Of a stretch of 64,000 bases of DNA, positions 45,030-54,457 are shown piece after piece; position 1 is the stretch's first letter; each line of letters begins with the position of its first letter. The stretch lies in assembly GCF_001428865.1 (NCBI RefSeq), contig NZ_LMIV01000001.1:553776-617775 (forward strand), given 5' to 3'. This DNA is from Sphingomonas sp. Root241. Lineage in GTDB: Bacteria; Pseudomonadota; Alphaproteobacteria; Sphingomonadales; Sphingomonadaceae. The notes beneath the pieces are model-generated. The model searched no databases, was not told the origin of the DNA, and worked only from the letters and a program-made list of their open reading frames with translations. The translations under genes and the position numbers were made by a program.

Positions 45030-46018
45030 GCTTCCCCGTCGGCAGTGACTCCGGTGATCAGTACGCCGAAGCCTTCACCGACCGCGACCAGTTCGCCCTC
45101 GGCGACGCATTGTTCGCCCGCGATCACGCGCACCGGCAGCGTTCCGCCATTGGCAGGTAAGGGGAGCACGCTGCCCTTGCCGAGCGTCGCCAGCTCGGCG
45201 GCGGTCATGCCCGAGCCGATGATCTCGATCGTGGTCGGGATCCGGACATCGGCCCAGCCGGTTTCGCCGTCCGCCGGAGCAAGCGTGGACGCCTCCTGCG
45301 ATCCGTCCATTGCGGCATCATCCTGCAAAACCAGCACCCCGTTATTGAAAGCAATGCGTGCGCGTGGCGCATCGTTGCGGCCCGGCAATGACAACTTCGC
45401 GACCGGTGCACCGGTTCCGAGCAGCAGCAGATCGCCGGGTGCGATCGCCGCCACGCGCGCGGCGGGGACGGCGGGACCGTCGAACCGCGCAGTCCAGCGC
45501 AGCCTGAGCCCGCCGATCGCCGTGGCGGCGAGCTCGATCTCGGCGAGCGGTTCGACCGCCATCTCGGGCGGGACCGCGAGCAGCAGGCGATGCTGGATGG
45601 CGCCGCTGCCGGTCGTCGCGTCGAGCCGCAGCAAGACCGGATCGCCGGCATAGCTCTTGTGCAGCCCCGCGGGCTGGAGTTCGCAGCCGAGCACCAGCTC
45701 CAGCGCACCGACCAGCGGCTCGATGCGCCCGAGAGTCGCGGCGGCGGCGGCGGCATCGACGCTGCCTTGCGCGCCCGAAACACGAGCGAGCGCGCCGTCG
45801 ACCAGCAAGGGCGCGATCTGGACGAGATGCTCGCCGCTGCGGAACTGGATCCATGCGATCGCCGCGCGCCGGTCGCGCTCGGTGGCGATGCGGGCACCGG
45901 TCTGGAGTTCGTCGATGAGCCGGCGGTTGAGCGCGCCGATCAGCGTGGTTTGCAACTGCGCGCGATTCTGGTCGATCGCGCGCAGATTATTGCGGAGCGG
46001 TTCGGGCTGCGCGTTCAC
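45026..46018 (-). CDS. sctQ: Cytoplasmic ring (C-ring/sorting platform) protein SctQ
   Basis: A 330-residue protein. The C-terminal SpoA/FliN-like domain (about 255-325: IPTTIEIIGSGMTAAELATL, ... LPVRVIAGEQCVAEGELVAV) identifies it; the longer N-terminal region diverges, as usual for SctQ. It binds SctL/SctK and recruits substrates. The GTG start overlaps the FliO-like stop. Confidence 0.85.
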   Translation of the reverse strand: MNAQPEPLRNNLRAIDQNRAQLQTTLIGALNRRLIDELQTGARIATERDRRAAIAWIQFRSGEHLVQIAPLLVDGALARVSGAQGSVDAAAAAATLGRIEPLVGALELVLGCELQPAGLHKSYAGDPVLLRLDATTGSGAIQHRLLLAVPPEMAVEPLAEIELAATAIGGLRLRWTARFDGPAVPAARVAAIAPGDLLLLGTGAPVAKLSLPGRNDAPRARIAFNNGVLVLQDDAAMDGSQEASTLAPADGETGWADVRIPTTIEIIGSGMTAAELATLGKGSVLPLPANGGTLPVRVIAGEQCVAEGELVAVGEGFGVLITGVTADGEA

Positions 46019-46344
46019 TGGATCGTCTCCGACGCGGGCGACGGCACAGCTTCGGCGCCCTTCGTCGCGCCCCAGTTGCGCAACAGCGAGATCGATCCCG
46101 ACGTGACTCCGACCAGCATCAGTTCGCCCTCGGCCTCGACCAGCACCAGCCGTTCGCGCTGGCCGACGGGAAGCGCGCGGACGAAGCGGATCTGGCGCTC
46201 GGCCGTGCCGTCGCGGCCGCCGAGCCCGCGGTCCTGCCAGCGCCGGAGCGCGCGCAGGCTGACCCATGCCAGCCCGAGCACCACCGCAAGCGCGATGATC
46301 GTGCCGAGAAGTCCGGAAAGCGCAGCGCCGATCGTCGAATCCAT
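46015..46344 (-). CDS. FliO-like small membrane protein in the T3SS operon
   Basis: A 109-residue protein with one N-terminal membrane helix (about 8-30, LSGLLGTIIALAVVLGLAWV) and a small cytoplasmic beta domain (RERLVLVEAEGELMLVGVTS, then SISLLRNWG), the layout of flagellar FliO. FliO assists FliP/SctR assembly in flagella, while most non-flagellar systems lack it. It lies between sctU and sctQ with coupled overlaps at both ends. Confidence 0.72.
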   Translation of the reverse strand: MDSTIGAALSGLLGTIIALAVVLGLAWVSLRALRRWQDRGLGGRDGTAERQIRFVRALPVGQRERLVLVEAEGELMLVGVTSGSISLLRNWGATKGAEAVPSPASETIQ

Positions 46345-47504
46345 CAATGCGACCCCATCGGTTCGTGTTTTGTCAGTTCGGGTTCGGTGAGATCGGGGGC
46401 GGGCTGGCCCTCGCGGACGCGCTTCGCCCACAGGATGATCTGGGCAATCGCGTCGAACATGTCGCGCGGGATGAGATCGTCCGGCGCGCCGTCCTCATAG
46501 AGTTTCCGCGCGACCTGGACGTGGCGGATGATCGGGATGCCGGCTTCCTCCGCAGCGGCGCGCATCGCCGCGGCGAGCGGGCCTTCGCCCTTGGCGGTCA
46601 TCATCGGGACCGGGCAGGTCGCTTCGTCATAGGCAAGCGCGATGGCGATGTGGGTCGGATTGACGACGAGGACATTGGCGTCGCGCGTCGCGCCGACGGC
46701 GTTCTGGTTGGCCCATTCCTCGTGGAGCTGGCGTCGGCTCGACTTGATCAGCGGGTTGCCTTCATTCTCCTTCGACTCCTCGCGGATGTCGCGCATGCTC
46801 ATGCGGAGCTTCTTGATGTAGCTGTGCTTCTGCCATGCCATGTCGAGCACCGCGACGAGCAGGAAGACGCCGAAGGTCCAGAGGAGGGCGGTGCGCACCA
46901 GCGAGCCGGTGAAGACCAGGATCGAAGCGGCCGCGGCGCGCCCGTCGGTGTCGGCCACCGGCAGCAAGGTCGGGCCGGTGCGCTCGATGATCTCGGCGAG
47001 CGAGCCGCGCAGCACCAGCCAGACGACGAACACGATCAGCGCGGCCTTGGCGAGCGTCTTGGCCAGCTCGACGAGATTGTCGACGCTGAACATCCGTTTG
47101 AAACCCTCGACCGGGTTCATCTTGTCGAGGGTGGGCTTCATCTTCTCGGTGGTGAACACGCCGCCGGCCTGGAGGAATTCGCTCATCACGCCGGTGACTG
47201 CGGCAGGAATCAGCGCGACGGCGGTGATACCGAGCAATGCCCAGATCGCGCCCCAGCCAAGCTGCGACAAAGCGGTGTGGAAGGGCGTGTTGCCGCCGAT
47301 CAGCACGAAGCCTTCGTCGAACAATGCGATGACCTGGTTTCCGGCATAGCCTGCGCCGAACAGCAGGACGAGCAGCCAGACGAACAGAGTCGCGGTCGCG
47401 GTGATGTCGCGCGACTTGGCGATGTCGCCTTTCTTGCGCGCGTCGGCCAGCCGCTTGGGCGTCGGCTTTTCGGTCTTGTCGCCGCCTTCGTTCTTCTCGG
47501 CCAA
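46344..47504 (-). CDS. sctU: Type III secretion switch protein SctU
   Basis: A 386-residue FlhB/SctU protein: four membrane helices in residues about 30-220 and a cytoplasmic domain with the autocleavage site NPTH (VVNPTHIAIALAYD). The N-terminal GDKTEKPTPKRL is diagnostic. It controls the substrate switch from needle to later substrates. TTG at 47504 follows GGAGGCGCGA. It is first in the leftward operon sctU-fliO-like-sctQ-R-S-T-luxR. Confidence 0.93.
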   Translation of the reverse strand: MAEKNEGGDKTEKPTPKRLADARKKGDIAKSRDITATATLFVWLLVLLFGAGYAGNQVIALFDEGFVLIGGNTPFHTALSQLGWGAIWALLGITAVALIPAAVTGVMSEFLQAGGVFTTEKMKPTLDKMNPVEGFKRMFSVDNLVELAKTLAKAALIVFVVWLVLRGSLAEIIERTGPTLLPVADTDGRAAAASILVFTGSLVRTALLWTFGVFLLVAVLDMAWQKHSYIKKLRMSMRDIREESKENEGNPLIKSSRRQLHEEWANQNAVGATRDANVLVVNPTHIAIALAYDEATCPVPMMTAKGEGPLAAAMRAAAEEAGIPIIRHVQVARKLYEDGAPDDLIPRDMFDAIAQIILWAKRVREGQPAPDLTEPELTKHEPMGSH

Positions 47505-47991
47505 TCGCGCCTCCAGCCATACTCGAGCCCCGCCCGAACGACGGACGAGAGGAGAGCGCCGGATGCGTTCGCAGACCACGCCGGAAGAGGCGCGGCAGCT
47601 ATGCTTCATGGTTGGAGCGCAGGACCCTGTTGCGTGCCAAACTAACGCCTGTTTCCCAAAAGCGGGCGCGAGGGTCAACTGGTGCGCTATGTGCAGAGTC
47701 GTCACTAAAGCGAAGTAAAGTGGTAATTAAACCGCCTCGAATCACTTAGATTAGGACGGCATTCTGCCGACCGTTTCGCAGTCGATACGAACGGTGAGGA
47801 CGCGATGAAGCGCCATTTGTCCGGGATGGATCGGGCAAAATCCGCGATGACTTGACGAAACCGGGGGCTGTCCGGGACCAACTGATCGGCGTAGCCTTTA
47901 CTAGCCGGATCAAGGTCCGGATCGCAGGACCCAAATGCGAGCCAAACGATCGTCAGCAAAGCCCCTCATGGGCTTGCAGGGAGGATCGTGT
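47505..47991. promoter_or_regulatory. Divergent promoter region of the two T3SS core operons
   Basis: This 487-bp gap separates sctU (leftward) from the transglycosylase-sctV operon (rightward). It includes an AT-richer stretch near 47705-47760 (AAGTGGTAATTAAACC) unlike the rest of the island. I see only partial matches to the island dyad (CAGTCGATACGAACG at 47779; TACTCG half-site at 47520). No gene is supported here. Confidence 0.6.
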
Positions 47992-48690
47992 ATGCGCTTT
48001 TCAGGCTTTGCCTCGTCGCTCGGCTTCGCGTTGAAGCTCGTCGCGTTCGGGGGTGCGGCCGTGGCGGCAATTCCCGCACAAGCGGGCACTTGCGACGCTG
48101 CGGCGATCGGCACGCGATATACCGAAGCACTGCGTTTCTGCGGCCAGACGGCTGCCGAGGCTCCGCCTGCCCAGCCCGAAACGGTCGTTCTTCCGGAACG
48201 CAGTTCGGTGAGCGTGAGCATGCCGGGGTTCCAGAAGCGGCTCGCTTTGGCGACGCGCGCGGTGCGTACTCGCGGCGGCGGCGCCAACGACGCGCTGATC
48301 ACCTCGGTCGCTTATCGCTATCGCATCAATCCGCATCTGCTCGCCTCGATGGTCAACGCCGAGTCCGCCGGCCGCCAGCGCGCAGTGTCGAACAAGGGGG
48401 CGCTGGGGCTGATGCAAGTGATGCCGGCCACTGCACGCGGCCTCGGCGTCCGCAACCCGAATGCGCTGCTCGACGATCCTGTGCTGGCGATGCACACCGG
48501 CGCGAAGTATCTCAAGCAGCTGCAAGGCCAGCTCGGCAACAACGTGCCTTTGGTGGTCGCCGCCTACAACGCCGGGCCCGGCGCGGTGATCAAGGCGGGC
48601 CGCAAGGTGCCGCGCTATCGCGAAACGCAGGCCTATGTGAAAAAGGTCGTGGGCCGGTATCAGGCCGCGCAGTTCGGCAGGGCGCGCTGA
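47992..48690 (+). CDS. T3SS-associated lytic transglycosylase
   Basis: A 232-residue exported protein with a signal peptide (about 1-31). The SLT domain has its catalytic Glu in NAESAGRQRAVS (E124), followed by KGALGLMQVMPATARGLG and VAAYNAGPGAV. Such enzymes open peptidoglycan for the basal body. It heads the rightward operon and lies 4 bp before sctV. The ATG follows GGGAGG. Confidence 0.92.
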   Translation: MRFSGFASSLGFALKLVAFGGAAVAAIPAQAGTCDAAAIGTRYTEALRFCGQTAAEAPPAQPETVVLPERSSVSVSMPGFQKRLALATRAVRTRGGGANDALITSVAYRYRINPHLLASMVNAESAGRQRAVSNKGALGLMQVMPATARGLGVRNPNALLDDPVLAMHTGAKYLKQLQGQLGNNVPLVVAAYNAGPGAVIKAGRKVPRYRETQAYVKKVVGRYQAAQFGRAR

Positions 48691-48694
48691 GACC

Positions 48695-50683
48695 GTGAGC
48701 GTCGAGCGGTATCTCGCCAGCAGCAACGCAGCCAAGCCGCTGCCGCTCTCGGCGCGCATCGCGGACCTGTTCCTGATCGTCGGCGTGGTGGCGATCGTGG
48801 GGCTGATGATCCTGCCGCTGCCGACACTGATGATCGACATGCTGGTGGGCGTGAACATCACCTTCGGCGTGATGCTGCTGCTGACCACCCTATACATCCG
48901 CGGGCCGCTCGACTTCTCGTCCTTCCCTTCGATCCTGCTGATCTCGACGTTGTTCCGGCTGGCGCTGTCGATCGCGACGACGCGGATGATCCTCGTCGAG
49001 GGACATGCCGGGCACATCATCCAGACCTTCGGCACGATGGTGGCGGGCGGTAACATCGTCGTCGGACTCGTCGTGTTTCTGATCATCACGATCGTCCAGT
49101 TCATCGTCATCGCCAAGGGCGCCGAGCGCGTCGCCGAAGTCGCGGCACGGTTCAGCCTTGATTCGATGCCGGGCAAGCAATTGTCGATCGACAGCGACCT
49201 TCGCTCCGGGCTGATCGACAAGGACGAGGCGCGCCGCCGCCGCCGCACGCTCGAGCTCGAGAGCAAGCTCCACGGCAGCCTCGATGGTGCGATGAAGTTC
49301 GTGAAGGGCGACGCGATCGCCTCGGTCGTCATCGTCATCGTCAACCTGATCGGCGGCCTCGCCATCGGCGTGATGCAGCAGGGCATGGAGATCGGCGCGG
49401 CGACCTCAAAATATTCGATCCTGACGATCGGCGAGGGGCTGGTCGCGCAGATCCCGGCTTTGCTCGGCGCGATGGCGGCGGGCCTGATGGTCACCCGCTC
49501 GACCGACGAGGAGACCGATTCCAACCTCGGCCAGGCGATGCACCGCCAGCTCGTCGCCAATCCGCGCGTGCTGCTCGCGGTCGGCGGGATCTGCTTCCTG
49601 ATGGCGCTGATCCCCGGCTTCCCCGCCGCGGTGTTCATTGGTCTCGGCTTCCTGTCGATGTTCTCGGGTGCGGCGATGCACCCGCGCTTGAAGCCGCATA
49701 TGGTTCGCCACTCGGGGCCGATGCGCAAACTGCTCACCGGCGGGCGTGAGGCGCCGCGGCCGGTGACGTTGCTCGCCGAGCCCGAGGCGCCCAAGGCCGT
49801 GGTGCCGCTGCTGCTCCAAATCTCGGGGCCGCAGCCGCCGGTCGACGAGGAGGCGGCGCTTTCCGCCGGCCTCACTGCGATGCTCGAACGGCTGCAATAT
49901 CGCAGCGGCGTGCCTTTGCCGCGGCTGGCGATCCATTTTCTCGCGCCGGAAGGTCCGCGCGCGTGGCGATTGCTCGCTTTCGAGCTTTCGGTCGGTGCCG
50001 GCGAGGGAAGCGACGTCGAGACACTGGTCCGCGAAGTCGAGGCACTGATCCGCCGCAACCTGCCGCGCTTCCTCGGCGTGCAGGAGGCGGTGGGGCTGCT
50101 CAACCGCGTCGGCGACGATTATCCCGAAGTGGTCAAGGAAGCGGTGCGCGCCGTCCCTGCCGCACGCATCGCCGATGTGTTGCGCCGGCTGGCGGAGGAA
50201 GAGGTGCCGCTGCGCAACATGCGCGATGTGCTCGAAGGCCTCACCGACGCGGCCAATCAGGAACGCGAGATCGCGCGGATCGCCGATCTCACGCGCATCT
50301 CGCTCAAGCGCTATCTGCTCGACGCGGTCGCGCAGGGTGCGGGCATCCGCGCACTCGTAGTGACGCCGGAGCTCGAGACTTTGGTGCGCGAGGCCACGCG
50401 CATGGTCGACGGCGTCGAGCGGCTTGCAGTGAAACCCGAGGTGGCACGCGAATTGGTGGCGACGATCGGCCGCACCGCGGCGGAAACCGGCGCCAATGCG
50501 CTGGTCACATCTTTCGAGGTGCGGCGTTCGATCCGCAAGCTGATCGAACCCGATCTGTTCGAGCTGCCGGTGCTCGCCTTCAATGAACTCTCGCCGACCA
50601 TTTCCGTCGAAATGGTCGGTCAGATCGGTCTTCCGCCAGGGGCTTTGGCGGAAGAGACGCAGGCCGCGCTGGCGGCGGAATGA
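48695..50683 (+). CDS. sctV: Major export gate protein SctV
   Basis: A 662-residue FlhA/SctV protein with eight N-terminal membrane helices (LPTLMIDMLVGVNITFGVML; TLFRLALSIATTRMIL) and a cytoplasmic nonameric-ring domain. The FHIPEP-like block SIDSDLRSGLIDKDEARRRR is present. The start is GTG. Its stop overlaps an ATG in front of sctC. Confidence 0.96.
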   Translation: MSVERYLASSNAAKPLPLSARIADLFLIVGVVAIVGLMILPLPTLMIDMLVGVNITFGVMLLLTTLYIRGPLDFSSFPSILLISTLFRLALSIATTRMILVEGHAGHIIQTFGTMVAGGNIVVGLVVFLIITIVQFIVIAKGAERVAEVAARFSLDSMPGKQLSIDSDLRSGLIDKDEARRRRRTLELESKLHGSLDGAMKFVKGDAIASVVIVIVNLIGGLAIGVMQQGMEIGAATSKYSILTIGEGLVAQIPALLGAMAAGLMVTRSTDEETDSNLGQAMHRQLVANPRVLLAVGGICFLMALIPGFPAAVFIGLGFLSMFSGAAMHPRLKPHMVRHSGPMRKLLTGGREAPRPVTLLAEPEAPKAVVPLLLQISGPQPPVDEEAALSAGLTAMLERLQYRSGVPLPRLAIHFLAPEGPRAWRLLAFELSVGAGEGSDVETLVREVEALIRRNLPRFLGVQEAVGLLNRVGDDYPEVVKEAVRAVPAARIADVLRRLAEEEVPLRNMRDVLEGLTDAANQEREIARIADLTRISLKRYLLDAVAQGAGIRALVVTPELETLVREATRMVDGVERLAVKPEVARELVATIGRTAAETGANALVTSFEVRRSIRKLIEPDLFELPVLAFNELSPTISVEMVGQIGLPPGALAEETQAALAAE

Positions 50684-50697
50684 CAACGGAGGGCTGT

Positions 50698-52560
50698 TTG
50701 AAGCTTTATAAGAACCCGTCGATGCTGTTGGCCTTTGCTGCCGCTCTGCCGGTGCCGCTGGCGGCCAATGCACAGACGCCGCCGGCGCAGACTCGCAACC
50801 AGGTTTCGATCGTCGCGCGCGACCAGCCGATCGCTGCGTTCCTGCGCGATCTGTTCGGGAAGGTGGGGCGCCCGGTGGTGCCTAGCGCAAAGCTGACCGG
50901 CACGGTCAACGGCGTGTTCCAGGGGAGCGTCGAGAAGATCTATGGCGACATCGCCAAGGCCTTCAATCTGATCTCTTATTATGACGGCGCGGCGATCTAT
51001 GTGTACGCGCCCACCGAGCTCGGCGTGCAGAATCTGCCGCTCGACCGCGCCTCCGCCGAACGCGTCGCGCGCCAGGCGCGGGCGCAGCGGCTGCCCGACC
51101 AGCGCAATCTGCTGCGCATCACCACCGACGGCCTCGTCGTCAGCGGAACGCCGCGCTTCATCGAGCAGGTTGCCGGAATGGCGCGGGGCGACGGGGCGCT
51201 TACCGACGGCGCGCCGGCCGCACCCGGCGGCGCTTATGGCGGCGGACGCGGCGGCTATTACGACGCGCCGCGCGGGCCGATCAGCCAGCCGATCGAGTTC
51301 CGCGTCTTCTATCTGCGCTACGCCCGCGCCGAGGATACGCTGATCACTGCCGGCGGTCGCGAGACCCGGGTGCCCGGGCTGGCTTCGATCCTCCAGAACC
51401 TCGTGCTCGATCAGAAGCCCGGCGGCAGTGCGATCGTGCCGTCGCTCGGGGCGCGCCTCGTCCGGCAGAGCCAGCCGCGGCTCAAGGGACAGGGGCTCGA
51501 CGCAGTTCCGCCCGATGCGTCGCAAACGCCGATCGGCGGCGGCAATTATGCCGCGACCGAAGTGCTGGGCGGTGGCGACGGCATGGGCCTCGCCGCGCCG
51601 CTCTCGCAGGACGTCGTCCGGATCGAGCCGAGCGCCTATCTCAACGCGATCGTCGTGCGCGATGTGCCCGAGCGGATGGCGGCCTATGACTCGCTGATCC
51701 GCGCGCTCGACGTCGAGCCGCAGATCGTCGAACTCGAGGCGACGATCATCGACATCAATGTCGACAAGCTGCGCAGGCTCGGCATCAACTGGCGCTTCGG
51801 CAGCGGTGGGTTCGGCGCCCTGTTCGGCAGCGGCAATGCCGATAGCGACAACCGGTTGCAGCGGATTCCGGGCATGAGCCGGCGCGACAATGTCAGCAAT
51901 ATCACGCCGGTGGGGCAGGGCGGGACGATCTCGACGATCATCGGCAGCCAGCGCGAGTTCCTCGGCCGCGTGACTGCGCTCGAGAACAAGGGCGCGGCGC
52001 GGATCGTCTCGCGACCGCAGGTGATGACGTTGTCCAATGTCGAGGCGGTGTTCGACCGCACGCGCACTTTCTACGTCAAGGTTGCCGGGCGCGAGGAAGT
52101 CGACCTCTTCAACGTGACCGCCGGCACCGTGTTGCGGGTCAACCCACATGTCTTCCGCGATCACGACCAGACGCGGATCCGCATGCTGGTCAATATCGAG
52201 GACGGCAGCATCAGCCCCGATTCGGCGGTGGAAGGGATTCCGGTGGTCGACCGCGCCAGCGTCGCGACGCAGGGCATGGTGCTCGACGGCGAGAGCCTGT
52301 TGCTCGGCGGCATGACCATCGACGCCGACATCAACGACGAGACCAAGGTGCCGCTGCTCGGCGACATCCCGCTGCTGGGCGAATTGTTCAAGTTCCGCAC
52401 CAAGCAGCGCGGGCATACCGAGCGGCTGTTCCTGATCACACCGCGGCTCGTGCCGCTCGCCTCGCGCGCGACTGCGATGGCGCCCGGCGCGCCGCCGCCC
52501 GCGGCCAACCAGCCGCCGGCGAAGATCCCGGTCCCGTCCAGCGGAAACCTGACGCAATGA
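50698..52560 (+). CDS. sctC: Outer-membrane secretin SctC
   Basis: A 620-residue secretin with a signal peptide (LAFAAALPVPLAANAQ), periplasmic N domains, and a C-terminal secretin domain (LEATIIDINVDKLRRLGINW; ARIVSRPQVMTLSNVEAVFD; VPLLGDIPLLGELFKFR). TTG at 50698 with GGAGGG upstream fits the signal peptide better than the ATG at 50680, which overlaps sctV. The secretin rules out a flagellar system. Confidence 0.94.
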   Translation: MKLYKNPSMLLAFAAALPVPLAANAQTPPAQTRNQVSIVARDQPIAAFLRDLFGKVGRPVVPSAKLTGTVNGVFQGSVEKIYGDIAKAFNLISYYDGAAIYVYAPTELGVQNLPLDRASAERVARQARAQRLPDQRNLLRITTDGLVVSGTPRFIEQVAGMARGDGALTDGAPAAPGGAYGGGRGGYYDAPRGPISQPIEFRVFYLRYARAEDTLITAGGRETRVPGLASILQNLVLDQKPGGSAIVPSLGARLVRQSQPRLKGQGLDAVPPDASQTPIGGGNYAATEVLGGGDGMGLAAPLSQDVVRIEPSAYLNAIVVRDVPERMAAYDSLIRALDVEPQIVELEATIIDINVDKLRRLGINWRFGSGGFGALFGSGNADSDNRLQRIPGMSRRDNVSNITPVGQGGTISTIIGSQREFLGRVTALENKGAARIVSRPQVMTLSNVEAVFDRTRTFYVKVAGREEVDLFNVTAGTVLRVNPHVFRDHDQTRIRMLVNIEDGSISPDSAVEGIPVVDRASVATQGMVLDGESLLLGGMTIDADINDETKVPLLGDIPLLGELFKFRTKQRGHTERLFLITPRLVPLASRATAMAPGAPPPAANQPPAKIPVPSSGNLTQ

Positions 52561-53675
52561 CCGACGCTTCCGTTCTTCGCGTGCTCAACGGCCGGCTCGC
52601 CGGTACCGAGAAGCAGCTGCCGGCGAGCGGAACCGTGTCGATCGGCCATCAGTTCTGGCAGGATGTCGTCATCCGCGATCCTGCGACCAAGGGCATTGCC
52701 GTCGACCTGCAGGTCGATGGCGAGGGCGGAGCGCAGATCACGGTGCTGACCGGGGAGGCGCTGCTGCTCGGCTCGCATGTGGGCGAGGGGCAGACTGCGA
52801 TCCTCCCGGCTTACGTCCCCTTCTCGATCGGCGGAGTCGCGCTGGCGTGGGGCGATCCCGAAAGCGTGCGCTGGGCGGAAGCGAGCGGCATTGCGGGTAG
52901 CACGCCCGCGCCGCCGCTGCCGCCGCCTTCGGCGCAGGACGAGGCGATGGCGCTGCTGGGCAAGGCGGGCGAGCAGGTCAGCGGCTGGTTCACGCGGCGA
53001 CGGGCGATGGCGGTGGGCGCGGTGGCGACGCTGGCGGCCGGCGCGGCGCTCGCGGTGCCGACGATGGACGCGCTGGGCCTGCGCGGCGATTCGGCGGCGC
53101 GTGCCGATCATGTCCTCGATTCTGCAGGCCTCGCACCGCTGACCACGGCGACTGACGCTGCGACCGGTGGCGTGATCGTCAGCGGCGTGGTTGCGAACGA
53201 TGCCGAGCGGCTGAAGGCGCAGGAGGCGCTGCGCGATCACGGGATCGAGGCCGCGGTCAACGTCCAGACCAGCGCCGAACTCGCCCAGGCGGCGGCGGAC
53301 GTCGCACGGATTCACGGGCTTCAGGCAACCGGCCGTCCGATCTCGCGCACCGGTGTCGAGCTGCGAATCACCCGGCTCAACGGCGATCAGCGGCTCAAGC
53401 TTGCGCAGGCGATCCGTACCGACGTCAAGCAACTGGGCCGGCTGGTTTTCCGCGACGACTTGCCGCCGCTCGACGACACGCCGATCCGGACGATCGCCGA
53501 CGCGACGAAGAGGGTTTCGACCGTGGTCGCGGGCGACCCGGCGTACATCCAGACCATCGACGGCGCGCGCTATTTCTCCGGCGCGATCATGCCGAGCGGG
53601 CATCGCCTGATCACCATCCAGGGAGACACGGTGTTCTTCGAGAAGAACGGCCGGGAGACGCAATTGAAGTTCTGA
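52557..53675 (+). CDS. sctD: Inner-membrane ring protein SctD
   Basis: A 372-residue protein: cytoplasmic FHA-like domain (1-110), one membrane helix at about 150-168 (AMAVGAVATLAAGAALAVPT), then periplasmic ring-building repeats (VIVSGVVANDAERLKAQEAL, LRITRLNGDQRLKLAQ). This topology and position, overlapping sctC by 4 bp, are those of SctD (PrgH/YscD). Confidence 0.85.
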   Translation: MTDASVLRVLNGRLAGTEKQLPASGTVSIGHQFWQDVVIRDPATKGIAVDLQVDGEGGAQITVLTGEALLLGSHVGEGQTAILPAYVPFSIGGVALAWGDPESVRWAEASGIAGSTPAPPLPPPSAQDEAMALLGKAGEQVSGWFTRRRAMAVGAVATLAAGAALAVPTMDALGLRGDSAARADHVLDSAGLAPLTTATDAATGGVIVSGVVANDAERLKAQEALRDHGIEAAVNVQTSAELAQAAADVARIHGLQATGRPISRTGVELRITRLNGDQRLKLAQAIRTDVKQLGRLVFRDDLPPLDDTPIRTIADATKRVSTVVAGDPAYIQTIDGARYFSGAIMPSGHRLITIQGDTVFFEKNGRETQLKF

Positions 53676-53702
53676 CCATCTGTAGCGTGAAGGAGTAGGA
53701 TC

Positions 53703-54014
53703 ATGTCGAATACGATCACCACCGGGCTTACGAACATCTCGATCTCGCCGTTGACCGGCAACCGGATGAACAAGGGCTCGGCGCCCGGCACCTGGTTCGA
53801 AGCACTGGCGGATTCTTGGGGCCAGACGCTCGACAAGCAGGCGACGCGGATCGAGGCGATGTCGAACGAAGTCGGCAATAACGGCAGCGACAATCCCTCG
53901 CAGATCACCAAGCTGACCGCCGAATCGATGCGGATGTCGTTCATGGCGAACAGTTCGTCGAGCTCGATCGACAGCGTCGGCAAGGCGCTCGAGACGATGG
54001 CCCGCAAGAACTGA
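53703..54014 (+). CDS. sctF: Probable needle protein SctF
   Basis: A 103-residue helical protein without a signal peptide. The C-terminal half (DNPSQITKLTAESMRMSFMA, then SSSSSIDSVGKALETM) follows the needle pattern NPsxxxKLxxxxxxxxxxxxxxSxxIKxIxxxxxxM. The N-terminal 25 residues are longer than usual for needles of about 80 residues. It lies directly before the inner-rod gene. Confidence 0.75.
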   Translation: MSNTITTGLTNISISPLTGNRMNKGSAPGTWFEALADSWGQTLDKQATRIEAMSNEVGNNGSDNPSQITKLTAESMRMSFMANSSSSSIDSVGKALETMARKN

Positions 54015-54025
54015 CGGGGGCCGCG

Positions 54026-54421
54026 ATGTCCATCGAAGCCATTGCGGGGGCCATGGCGAGTTCCGCCTTCGCCCCCACGCCGCCCGACATCATCCAGGCG
54101 GGGCCGAATGCGTCGGTCGCTGACATCACCAGCTTCCAGGGATCGCTGTCGGCGATGGGAAATGGTGGCGTCGGCGGCGCTGACGCGCTCGGGCCGGCGA
54201 TGCAGGCGATGTTCAGCCAGATCGAGCGTGTGAACGGCGAAGCCAAGAGCGTGTCCGAATATGCCAAGTCGGCACAGGCCAGCGGTTCGGAAATGACTCC
54301 GGGCGAAGTGGTCGACCTGACCATGAAGTGCCACGAGTTCATGTTCCACTGCCAGCTGACCTCGAACATCGCCAACCGCACCTCGGACGGCATCCAGCAG
54401 CTGTTCCGGCAGCAATCGTGA
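54026..54421 (+). CDS. sctI: Probable inner rod protein SctI
   Basis: A 131-residue protein. The C-terminus (MTPGEVVDLTMKCHEFMFHC, then LTSNIANRTSDGIQQLFRQQ) matches inner-rod proteins in form: a helix, QxxLTSKxA-like block, and a QQLLNxQ-type end. The gene order sctF-sctI-sctJ supports the call. Confidence 0.8.
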   Translation: MSIEAIAGAMASSAFAPTPPDIIQAGPNASVADITSFQGSLSAMGNGGVGGADALGPAMQAMFSQIERVNGEAKSVSEYAKSAQASGSEMTPGEVVDLTMKCHEFMFHCQLTSNIANRTSDGIQQLFRQQS

Positions 54422-54457
54422 GGTCCGATCTGTTTCGGCCGCACGCGGAGAACTGAC

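Noticed and set aside
47520..47534. Possible sixth island dyad before sctU (TACTCGAGCCCCGCC)
   Set aside because: Only the left half-site matches and it lies 16 bp from the start codon, unlike the 52-64 bp of most other sites.
47779..47793. Possible island dyad in the core promoter region (CAGTCGATACGAACG)
   Set aside because: Eight of twelve defined positions match, which is too weak to call in a high-GC sequence; kept only as a note in the promoter-region entry.
47705..47959. 84-codon minus-strand ORF in the divergent T3SS promoter region
   Set aside because: No ribosome site, no recognisable motif, and it covers the AT-rich part of the promoter region between two operons; it looks like a chance frame.
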